DNA of 12,912 bases from Phycisphaerales bacterium (lineage in GTDB: Bacteria > Planctomycetota > Phycisphaerae > Sedimentisphaerales > Anaerobacaceae), in NCBI GenBank assembly GCA_011057845.1, contig DSDB01000058.1:1-12912 (forward strand). Direction: 5' to 3'. The notes under the pieces were generated by a model. That model ran no database searches. It was not told the origin of the DNA and saw only the letters and a list, made by a program, of their open reading frames with translations. Position numbers and translations under genes: made by a program. Below, one piece after another: positions 5,992 through 12,912 of this stretch. Numbering within the stretch: the stretch's first letter is position 1; the number at the start of each line of letters is the position of its first letter.

Positions 5992-8900
5992 ATGGCGACG
6001 GCAGATGATTGTCTCATCGTTTTTCGGTTTGACTGGAAGGGAGAGTGCGAATTCCTCAACCCCGGGTACGTCGGCCAGAGGCTTGGCAAGGACCAGCAGA
6101 CGCTTCTCGAGGGCCTGCTCAACCACACCTGCCAGGCGATCCGGGGCTTCAGTCTTGATTTATACTATGCCGTCGTAGGCAAGAAGCTGCGGTTGCTGCT
6201 GGCGAGCAATCTCGGACAGGCGATCCAACTGGCGCCGCACGAGTTGCGGTTGGATCGGAGGCTGTTGGAGGGCGCATCGGGGGCCAAAAGCAGCAGGGCG
6301 GAGTATCTGATCGGCGTACTCGAAGGGGGGTTGTACCATGCGTGCAACGGCGACTACCACGTCTCTCAGGTGCGGCATCATAGTCTGCGGTTTTACGACG
6401 CACATCCATCGATCTGCGCCGCGACGATTGCGGAGCTGGAGTCGTTCAAGTCGGACCCGCAGGCGGCCGGGTGGCTGGAGGTGCTGGTCAACAAGGACCG
6501 GATACTGCTGCTGGAGAGGTTCTGGGAGTGGATGGCGCGGCAGGGCCTTAGCCCAGAAGTCCTGAAGATTGGGGCGGATCTTGACGGCAAGAAGCTCGGG
6601 GCGTTGAAGGACTACATCCGCCGGCAGACTGGGCCTTTTGTCCAGGCACAGGGGCCGTCATCGCAGGCGACGCCCAAGACATTCGCGGGTTTTGAGGGCC
6701 TGACGGATTCCGGGGGGGCGCCGGTGCTGGTGTATTCGGTTGGCAGGCGAACGGTCAAGGCGGTCCGGGTGCGGCCGTCGGATCGTCCGGATGCGATGGC
6801 CGCGGCGGCGACCTCGACGACGATCGAATCCGGGGGGGTCTGCACCGACATCTTCCATGACCACGGGCCGTATATCGGACCCTGGCTTGAGACGTTGAGG
6901 ACGTACGCCAGAGACCGTTCGCTGATCACTCTGACGCGCAATCTCCTGTGCACCGATGTGCTGACGGTCTTGCAGAGCATCCGTGCGCTGCGAGAGAGGG
7001 TCTACCGAAAAGAGCACGCCCACGAGGCCATGCGACTGTTGTACGCCGCACTGTATTACTGGCGGCATCCGGACAAGGGGTTGTCGCGGTCGGTGTGCTA
7101 TCAGGTGAGCCGGCTGCTGACGGATGTCCTGACCGAGCGGCCGGCGGTGTTTCCTCAGAGCCAGACCAACCGGTCCGTGTTCAAGGGGGATAAGGCCGTG
7201 GTTCGCGTGGCCGTGGACAGACCCTATCGGATCAAGGCGTCGAAGATTCGGGCGCGATTGCAGTGGTCCGTCCACGGGCACCGCAAACGGACGCTGCCCA
7301 TGCGGCAGATCGAGGAGGACGGCGACGGCCGGGTGTATTTCGAGATCGAGCTGCCGGCGCGGCGGGGCTGGATTCACTACGCCGTGCAGGTCTCCAGGGA
7401 CGACGGCAGACGCTGGGCGTATGAGGTGCTCGACAGCGAGGCGCAGGGTCTGCTGAAGTTCGTGGCCGATGAGCGCAATCAACGGGTGCTGAGTCTGTAT
7501 GCCGATACGTTCAATCTCAATCTGGACGAGAGCTTCAGTCCGGTCCATGATGAGAATGGGGCGTGCGTCTACGGCTCATTCGATCAGTTGGCCGACCAGC
7601 TCGAGGCCATCAAGGCCGAGGGATACACGCGAATTTATCCCCTGGGCGCATTGGAGTTGGGCTGGGCGGGCGAGGCCGGTCCCGATCCATCGGTGTTTTC
7701 GATCTGGGACGGGCGAACCGTACGGCGCGACATGGGGGGGCTGGAGGGGTTGCTGCGACTGAAGAAGCGGGCCGATGAGCTGCACATGCGGGTGATATTG
7801 TGCGTGCTGTCGCACTTTTCAATAGCCAACACCGACTATCCGTACCGTTTGCCCGTGTACATTGCGAACGCCCAGGGCCATCTGGTGCGACGGGCCGGGT
7901 GGGATGGGGAGTGGGACGAGTGGCATGACAGCTTCATGGTCAATATGCGGGAGTTTGAGAATGTCCAGCACCTGGCGGGCATCTGCGAGGAACTGACCGC
8001 CCTCGGATTCGGGCTGCGGATCGATGTGGGGCACGGGTTTGACACGGTTTTTCCGACGTCACCGGGCCAGGCGCCGGCGGCACAGTTGTGCGGTGATGTG
8101 ACATTGCCGGGGTTTGAGCCGAGCGACCTGCGCGGCACGGACGAGGCGAATGTGCCGATTCTGTATCTGTGCTACCGGGCGCAGAAGGCGAATCCTTCGG
8201 ATTGTCTGTTCTACTGTGAGCAGTGGCACGGCAATGAATCGCGGATGATCAAGAGCGGGACCATACCGTACAATGCGCTGATCAAGAACCTCGAGAACAT
8301 CCGCTCCGGCGAAGAGGTTGATCATGCGCTGGGCCTGAACGCCAATCTGGCGTATCTCCAGGAGCAGTACGCCCGATGCGGCGGCCAGACGCTGTCCCTG
8401 TTCAATAGCCATGATGAGGAATCGCCGGCCAGCAATTATCAGAACATGATCTGGCCGGCGGCGGCGTTTCTGGTATTCAGCAGCCAGGGGCCGCTGATGT
8501 ATCACGTCAGCCGCCTGCCCGGAGACCCGACGGCGACCTTCCGCCGACGCTTCGAGCAGGCGTACCTGGAATGCTGGAAACACTGGGCGAACAACCGGTT
8601 CGGGCATCCGTGGCTCCAGGAGGAACAGGTCCGCGGCCAGTTGGTGGAGCGATACCCGCTTCTCAAGGGATTCGGCGCGTACCTGCGCGGCCTGTTTCAG
8701 ATAGCGGATGAGAATCCGGCCCTGACTCGCGGGACCCTGGTCCCCATCGAGACGCACAACGGGCGGATCGCGGCGTTCTTGCGGGCCTACGGCAAGCATG
8801 TGGTTCTGTGTGTGTTCAATTTCCCCGCATCCTATCATGAGGGCCAGCAGGCGGTGGCGCGGGAGTTCAACTTCGCCCTCAAGGAAGCTGGGACCGGCCG

Positions 8901-11556
8901 GGACGCCAGCGACATCGATCCGAACGAGACCTATGAACTGAAAGAGCGGTACAATAATGTGGAGGGCCGGCAACGGCGGGGCAAGCGGGAATACTGGTCG
9001 GGCGAGGAACTGCTGACGCTGGGATTTGGAGGAGTCCTTTCGCCGGTGTCGTCGCATGTGTACGAGGTGATCTATCGGGATCACGCCGTTCACGAGGACC
9101 TCATCATGTGCGACTCCTTCGACCGTTATTTCCGATACGGCAAGGAGGATCGGGTTCGGCACGCCTTCGTGGCCAAGACGTTTGCGGATGCCTGCAGGCG
9201 AAAGCGCGACGGTTTCCTGCGGTTCAGCGGGCTGTATACGGTGATGGCCCAGTGGCTGCTGAAGCATCCGAGACTGGGAATCGCGGACCTGTCGATCATG
9301 CTGCGTGAAATCAGCGAGAGCGACGTCGCGATGCGCCACCGGATTATCGACTACCTCATGCGGGTCGCCGTCAACGAGAAGGGCCGCTTCGACGACGCCG
9401 TCAGCCGAAGTGCCGCAGATGTCCTTCGGTCCATCAACGTCGGGACCATCGTGTTGGTCTCTCCGGAGTCCAAGTTCAGCGGCAGCTCGGGCGGACTGGG
9501 GCTGTACACGACCGACATAGCGGATGTTCTCAGCGAGATGGGATTTCCCGTCATCATTGTCACGCCCTTGTACGAGTGCAACCGGCGGCAGATTCTGGAG
9601 CAGTACAGCCCACGGTACGAGGGGCACAGCGTGAGCATCCGGTTCCCCTGTTTCTACGATGACTCCCAGAGTTGCGGCATGGAGGCCGGCGACGACGTCA
9701 TCAACCTGTATCGGACGCGGCTGGTCCGCCACAAACACGGCAAACGGGCCATCGTGAACGTGTTCTACCTTGAAAATGCGAAGTACTTCGACCAGCCGTA
9801 CGGCGGGTACACGGCCGAAGACAAGATCCGGCGGGCCCGGATGCTGTCGCAGGGGGCGTTGGAGGCCCTGCGGACGTACAACATCTATCCGTCCGTGATA
9901 CAGACCAACGAGTGGCCCAGTTGGCTGGTCGCGGCGTACCTGTACCGGTGGAAGATGTACCGCAACGAGGCCCACTTCGCCGGGACACAGGTGCTGAGCA
10001 TGATGCACAACCCGCATCCGTCGTACTCCATCACGCTGGATGAGGCCAATCCGGCCCGGCGGGAGTATTACTGCCGGGTGCTGGGTTTCGATCCGCTGCG
10101 CGACCGGGACATGCTGTTCGACCGGGACAGCCCCAGCGGTTGCCGACTCAACCTGACGCACATGATGCTGACGGCTTCGCCGTTTATCGCCACGGTCAGC
10201 CGGGCTATGCAGGAGCGGATTCTGGCGGAGCCATGGGTCTTCGGGCACGGCCGGCTGTTCCGGGACAAGTATGAGAACGGGCGGTTCTTCGGACGGCGGA
10301 ACGGTTTCAATATGGGGGCCCGGCAGCGTTTCTGGTTCTCCAGCAAGAAGAGCCTGCTGGAGACCTACGGACGCGGTGCGCAGAGACGGCTGTTCGCCAG
10401 GTACACGGCGATCAAAAAGACGGCCAAGATCAACCTGCAGAAGGATCCGTGTATTCGGATCGCGGCCGATGACGACCGGACCGACCATGTGATCTTCGGC
10501 ATGTTGCACCGTATCTGCCCGCAGAAGGGCTTCGAGCTACTGGTGGATTGGAAGGTGTACGACGACGACGGCGGGCGGCAGGTGCGCTACGAACCCTGGA
10601 AGATGGACGGAGCCACGGTGCTGGAGCACTTTCTGCGGATCTGTCCCGCGGCCGAGTTTGTCATCTGCGGGCGCGTCGAGGACAGCATGGACGGGCGGAG
10701 ATTTGATGCGCACCTTCGGAGAATCGCCGAGAGCCCGCCGTTCCGCGGTCGGTTGGGGTATTACCCGGAGGGCTCTCTGAGTCCCTCGCTGTATCGCAAT
10801 CTGTACCTCGGGTGCCAGTTCTTCGTCATGCCTTCCGGCGGGCCGATCGGCGAGCCGTGCGGCATCAGCCAGCAGGAAGCCCATGCGGCGGGTACTCCCG
10901 TGGTGGCTCATCATCAGGATGGATTGATTCGAACGGTGTCGGATGTCGATTTCGGCGATACGCACTGCCCGGCCAACGGCGTCAAGTTCAGGGGATTCAC
11001 CGGCGAGTCGCTGCTGGAGGCGCTGCTGGACGCGGTCGAGATTTACACCAAGGGACAGCGGCGGACCTACAAGGACGCGAGGGGCCGGCCGAAGCCGTTG
11101 AAGTACTCCAACTTGTCGTTCAACGCCTTCCGGACGGACCATCGCTGGCTGCGGATGCTGCATGATTACGCGGTGATGTACGCCTTCATCCAGAATACCC
11201 CGTTGCCGGAGCACCTCCGCGCGGTTCAACTGATTGCCAGGATCGCCTCCGATCCGGATGAGACGCCGGCTACCGTGATACTGCGGGAGGGCTTGACCGT
11301 GGCCGACGGGGTATCGGAACTGATCGGGGCCCTAAACTGCAAGATACCCTCGGTTCGGACAAGGGCGGCTGAGACCCTCAAGAAGCTGTGCAAGGCCCAG
11401 GATATGACCTACCGAGTGGATATTACGCGGCATCTTCGCCGGGTGCTCGACTCGGAGAATCCTGAGGTCCGGCGCGTGGTCGGGGCCTGTCTCGATCTGC
11501 TCAAGGTCAGTCCTTCGCTGCGCCGAGCGGACGAGACGGCCGGACAGCCGGTGTGA
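5992..11556 (+). CDS. Giant GH13 amylase-like / GT5 glycogen synthase-like fusion protein
   Basis: ATG 5992 gives 1854 residues; the frame is open back to an ATG at 5806, but that start overlaps the preceding gene and codes an Arg-rich, unconserved-looking stretch. The Shine-Dalgarno is weak. No signal peptide or membrane segment is seen, so it is cytoplasmic. Residues 1 to about 390 are unrecognised and largely helical; about 390-495 is a beta-module resembling the N-terminal domain of GlgE-type enzymes. GH13 spans about 500-1030 with all three catalytic acids: Asp678 in LRIDVGH, Glu743 in YCEQW, Asp808 in NSHDEE. A helical linker leads to GT5, about 1150-1710: SSGGLG at 1165-1170, HN at 1339-1340, Arg1507 and Lys1512 in HRICPQKG, Glu1621 in GEPCG. 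These fit ADP- or UDP-glucose-dependent alpha-glucan synthesis. The tail, about 1745-1854, has HEAT-like helices. Inferred role: building and remodelling an alpha-glucan within one polypeptide. Confidence 0.85.
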   Translation: MATADDCLIVFRFDWKGECEFLNPGYVGQRLGKDQQTLLEGLLNHTCQAIRGFSLDLYYAVVGKKLRLLLASNLGQAIQLAPHELRLDRRLLEGASGAKSSRAEYLIGVLEGGLYHACNGDYHVSQVRHHSLRFYDAHPSICAATIAELESFKSDPQAAGWLEVLVNKDRILLLERFWEWMARQGLSPEVLKIGADLDGKKLGALKDYIRRQTGPFVQAQGPSSQATPKTFAGFEGLTDSGGAPVLVYSVGRRTVKAVRVRPSDRPDAMAAAATSTTIESGGVCTDIFHDHGPYIGPWLETLRTYARDRSLITLTRNLLCTDVLTVLQSIRALRERVYRKEHAHEAMRLLYAALYYWRHPDKGLSRSVCYQVSRLLTDVLTERPAVFPQSQTNRSVFKGDKAVVRVAVDRPYRIKASKIRARLQWSVHGHRKRTLPMRQIEEDGDGRVYFEIELPARRGWIHYAVQVSRDDGRRWAYEVLDSEAQGLLKFVADERNQRVLSLYADTFNLNLDESFSPVHDENGACVYGSFDQLADQLEAIKAEGYTRIYPLGALELGWAGEAGPDPSVFSIWDGRTVRRDMGGLEGLLRLKKRADELHMRVILCVLSHFSIANTDYPYRLPVYIANAQGHLVRRAGWDGEWDEWHDSFMVNMREFENVQHLAGICEELTALGFGLRIDVGHGFDTVFPTSPGQAPAAQLCGDVTLPGFEPSDLRGTDEANVPILYLCYRAQKANPSDCLFYCEQWHGNESRMIKSGTIPYNALIKNLENIRSGEEVDHALGLNANLAYLQEQYARCGGQTLSLFNSHDEESPASNYQNMIWPAAAFLVFSSQGPLMYHVSRLPGDPTATFRRRFEQAYLECWKHWANNRFGHPWLQEEQVRGQLVERYPLLKGFGAYLRGLFQIADENPALTRGTLVPIETHNGRIAAFLRAYGKHVVLCVFNFPASYHEGQQAVAREFNFALKEAGTGRDASDIDPNETYELKERYNNVEGRQRRGKREYWSGEELLTLGFGGVLSPVSSHVYEVIYRDHAVHEDLIMCDSFDRYFRYGKEDRVRHAFVAKTFADACRRKRDGFLRFSGLYTVMAQWLLKHPRLGIADLSIMLREISESDVAMRHRIIDYLMRVAVNEKGRFDDAVSRSAADVLRSINVGTIVLVSPESKFSGSSGGLGLYTTDIADVLSEMGFPVIIVTPLYECNRRQILEQYSPRYEGHSVSIRFPCFYDDSQSCGMEAGDDVINLYRTRLVRHKHGKRAIVNVFYLENAKYFDQPYGGYTAEDKIRRARMLSQGALEALRTYNIYPSVIQTNEWPSWLVAAYLYRWKMYRNEAHFAGTQVLSMMHNPHPSYSITLDEANPARREYYCRVLGFDPLRDRDMLFDRDSPSGCRLNLTHMMLTASPFIATVSRAMQERILAEPWVFGHGRLFRDKYENGRFFGRRNGFNMGARQRFWFSSKKSLLETYGRGAQRRLFARYTAIKKTAKINLQKDPCIRIAADDDRTDHVIFGMLHRICPQKGFELLVDWKVYDDDGGRQVRYEPWKMDGATVLEHFLRICPAAEFVICGRVEDSMDGRRFDAHLRRIAESPPFRGRLGYYPEGSLSPSLYRNLYLGCQFFVMPSGGPIGEPCGISQQEAHAAGTPVVAHHQDGLIRTVSDVDFGDTHCPANGVKFRGFTGESLLEALLDAVEIYTKGQRRTYKDARGRPKPLKYSNLSFNAFRTDHRWLRMLHDYAVMYAFIQNTPLPEHLRAVQLIARIASDPDETPATVILREGLTVADGVSELIGALNCKIPSVRTRAAETLKKLCKAQDMTYRVDITRHLRRVLDSENPEVRRVVGACLDLLKVSPSLRRADETAGQPV

Positions 11557-11570
11557 CGAGATAACCTGTC

Positions 11571-11665
11571 GTGGCATGGGCATCCTACCCATGCGGCTGC
11601 GGCTCACACTGAATCCGCATGGCGGCGGATCTCCGTTGGATACACGGGCAGGATGCCCGTGCCAC
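11571..11665. repeat. Complete 95-bp palindromic element with inverted terminal arms
   Basis: The left arm (11571-11593) and the reverse complement of the right arm (11643-11665) agree at 20 of 23 bases. Each arm is also a hairpin: CATGGG / CCCATG at left and CACGGGCA / TGCCCGTG at right. Between them ATGCGG (11591-11596) pairs with CCGCAT (11615-11620). It fills most of the 131-bp gap between two converging genes. A bidirectional terminator role is possible, but there is no T-tract; the structure resembles a REP/BIME or a MITE-like element without a transposase. Confidence 0.75.
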
Positions 11666-11687
11666 TTGCCCTACGCCGCGGCGCGGA

Positions 11688-12912
11688 TTACGGCTCGTCG
11701 GCGAGCACCACGATGTCATGGATATCAACGCGAGGCACGGTCAACCGCACCAGACCATCGGCGAATTCAAACGGCAGCGATTGGCCGGCGGGCTCCAGGG
11801 TAATCGACGACGGCCTTGCCGGGCGGCGGATCGAGATCGCAAGCGGCCCTATCGGGGGTATGGTCTCGATCACCGGTTCGCTCTGGTGGGGGCCTGCCGT
11901 ATTGACCAGGTGGATCAGCAGCTTGCCGTGATTGGCGGCAAGACTGACGTCGACGCCGTCCGACCCTTCGACCCGGACGATCGGATCGGGGAAGAGACGG
12001 TTTACCAGGTCATCGAGAAAACCTCGTATGGCCTGGTCCCGTGTGGCGGCGCAGGTCTGGCCCAGACTGAAGTAGACGGCCGCGACCCGGCCTTTACCCA
12101 GAGGCGCGATCGACGCGGCGGGCTGGGATACAGAGTCCGGATTGTTATCGGTATAGAGCCGGCCAACGGCCTGCGCCCTGGGGCCTGGTTTGACCGACTG
12201 GAGGGGGCCCTGGGTGGCGGCAAGAGATTCCTTGTGCGAGAGAAAGCGTGGCTGCGATTGCCGCGATCCGTCGAAAGTCACATCCAGCACATCCGCAAAC
12301 ATGGCCGCGGAGCCCGGCCCGATGAGCAACAGGCTGCCGCCGCCCTCGACGTAGGCCCGCAGATCGTCCCGGAAGGCTGGGTCGAGGTAGTCCCACTCAG
12401 GCACGATGATCAGGGGATACCGGTTCATGCGGCCGGCGAGGTGGTGTTCGCCGAGGACCTCCACGCAGCGGCGGCTCTCGACCAGGGCCTGCAAGACGCC
12501 GCTGACCCGCGAGAGGTCCCGCGAGAATAGGCCGTTGATCCGGCGATAGTGCCCGGCCGTCGAAAGCAGCAGGGCTATCTGCGGGACCATCTCGGCCCGG
12601 TGGCAGACGGCCTGGCGGGCTCGGCAGAACTTCGCCACCTCGGCCATGACCGGCACCCGCTCGTCGAAGACAGAACCATCCCGCTTCTGCTTAAAATAGG
12701 CCTGAAAGCCGCCGCCCAGGGCCAGCACCACGGCGGCTTCGCGCTGGAGTTGGACGGCCGTCTTGTCGTTGGTGCCCGTCCTGCCGGTTCGCCGGCTGAA
12801 ACTCCAGGCCATCAGGTCCCAGGGTTTGCCCTGGCGGGCCAGGTATCGGGCGGACAGGCGGGCCGAGTTGACGCTGTCGTCGGGGGAGTAATCGCCGGAG
12901 AGAAAGTCCAGC
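11688..12912 (-). CDS. Probable glycoside hydrolase, C-terminal 408 residues (start outside window)
   Basis: The frame is open from the right edge (12912) to the TAA at 11688-11690. An internal ATG at 12810-12812 is not the start, because coding sequence with similar character continues upstream (LDFLSGDYSPDDSVNSARL). The first part, including GKPWDLMAWSF and REAAVVLALGGGFQAYF, looks like the end of a TIM-barrel hydrolase. It is followed by a glutamine-amidotransferase-like fold (YPLIIVPEWDYLDPAFRDDLRAYVEGGGSLLLIGP split over this region), of the type found as a trimerisation domain in beta-galactosidases and some alpha-L-fucosidases. The last 110 residues are beta-rich. I do not recognise the exact family; a fucosidase-like enzyme (GH29/GH151 type) is one possibility. 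The catalytic part is mostly beyond the window. It converges with the GH13-GT5 gene. Confidence 0.75.
   Translation of the reverse strand, partial: LDFLSGDYSPDDSVNSARLSARYLARQGKPWDLMAWSFSRRTGRTGTNDKTAVQLQREAAVVLALGGGFQAYFKQKRDGSVFDERVPVMAEVAKFCRARQAVCHRAEMVPQIALLLSTAGHYRRINGLFSRDLSRVSGVLQALVESRRCVEVLGEHHLAGRMNRYPLIIVPEWDYLDPAFRDDLRAYVEGGGSLLLIGPGSAAMFADVLDVTFDGSRQSQPRFLSHKESLAATQGPLQSVKPGPRAQAVGRLYTDNNPDSVSQPAASIAPLGKGRVAAVYFSLGQTCAATRDQAIRGFLDDLVNRLFPDPIVRVEGSDGVDVSLAANHGKLLIHLVNTAGPHQSEPVIETIPPIGPLAISIRRPARPSSITLEPAGQSLPFEFADGLVRLTVPRVDIHDIVVLADEP

Noticed and set aside
8059..10509. 816-codon open frame on the minus strand
   Set aside because: It is antisense to the GH13 and GT5 catalytic motifs of the fusion gene. 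Long antisense frames are expected where third codon positions are GC-rich; the product shows no domain.
11619..12530. 303-codon plus-strand frame
   Set aside because: It is antisense to the hydrolase gene, begins in the repeat (giving GQDARAT) and has no domain.

Overview
The window looks like chromosomal DNA of a GC-rich planctomycete, most likely of the class Phycisphaerae (for example the Sedimentisphaerales). That placement is an inference from three signs: an exported protein combining dockerin, lamin-tail and CotH modules, a lipoprotein of the predicted sialidase family, and a dispersed palindromic repeat with core GGGCA-rGA-TGCCCGTGCC. I remember that repeat, with its translated form 'GQDARAT', as common in planctomycete genomes. 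No rRNA, tRNA, CRISPR array or transposase gene is visible.

Layout. (1) Positions 1-4485, minus strand: the first 1495 codons of a very large exported modular protein. Its order is signal peptide, discoidin-like domain, PKD-like domain, dockerin pair, lamin-tail domain, beta-sandwich, CotH kinase-like domain and two more lamin-tail domains; it runs off the left edge. (2) Positions 4486-4682: a divergent intergenic region with a good minus-strand promoter, an inverted repeat over its -10, and a leader hairpin that would hide the ribosome binding site of gene 1. (3) Positions 4683-5834, plus strand: a lipoprotein of the BNR/Asp-box predicted sialidase family, carrying an in-frame 60-bp insertion that contains the palindromic repeat. 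(4) Positions 5992-11556, plus strand: a 1854-residue cytoplasmic fusion with an unrecognised N-terminal region, a beta-sandwich, an alpha-amylase-like GH13 domain, a helical linker, a GT5 starch/glycogen synthase-like domain and a HEAT-like tail. (5) Positions 11557-11687: a convergent intergenic gap holding a complete 95-bp copy of the palindromic repeat. (6) Positions 11688-12912, minus strand: the 3' part of a probable glycoside hydrolase with a glutamine-amidotransferase-like (beta-galactosidase trimerisation-type) domain.

The genes suggest two activities. Genes 1, 2 and 4 fit capture and breakdown of complex polysaccharide outside the cell or in the periplasm. The GH13-GT5 fusion fits intracellular synthesis or remodelling of an alpha-glucan such as storage glycogen. 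No operon joining all four is evident: genes 1 and 2 are divergent, genes 2 and 3 are co-directional with a 157-bp gap, and genes 3 and 4 converge. The item most worth attention is the GH13-GT5 fusion, whose domain order matches that of fungal alpha-1,3-glucan synthases. Second is the palindromic repeat, seen once as a full element between genes and once as a half element inside a coding sequence.
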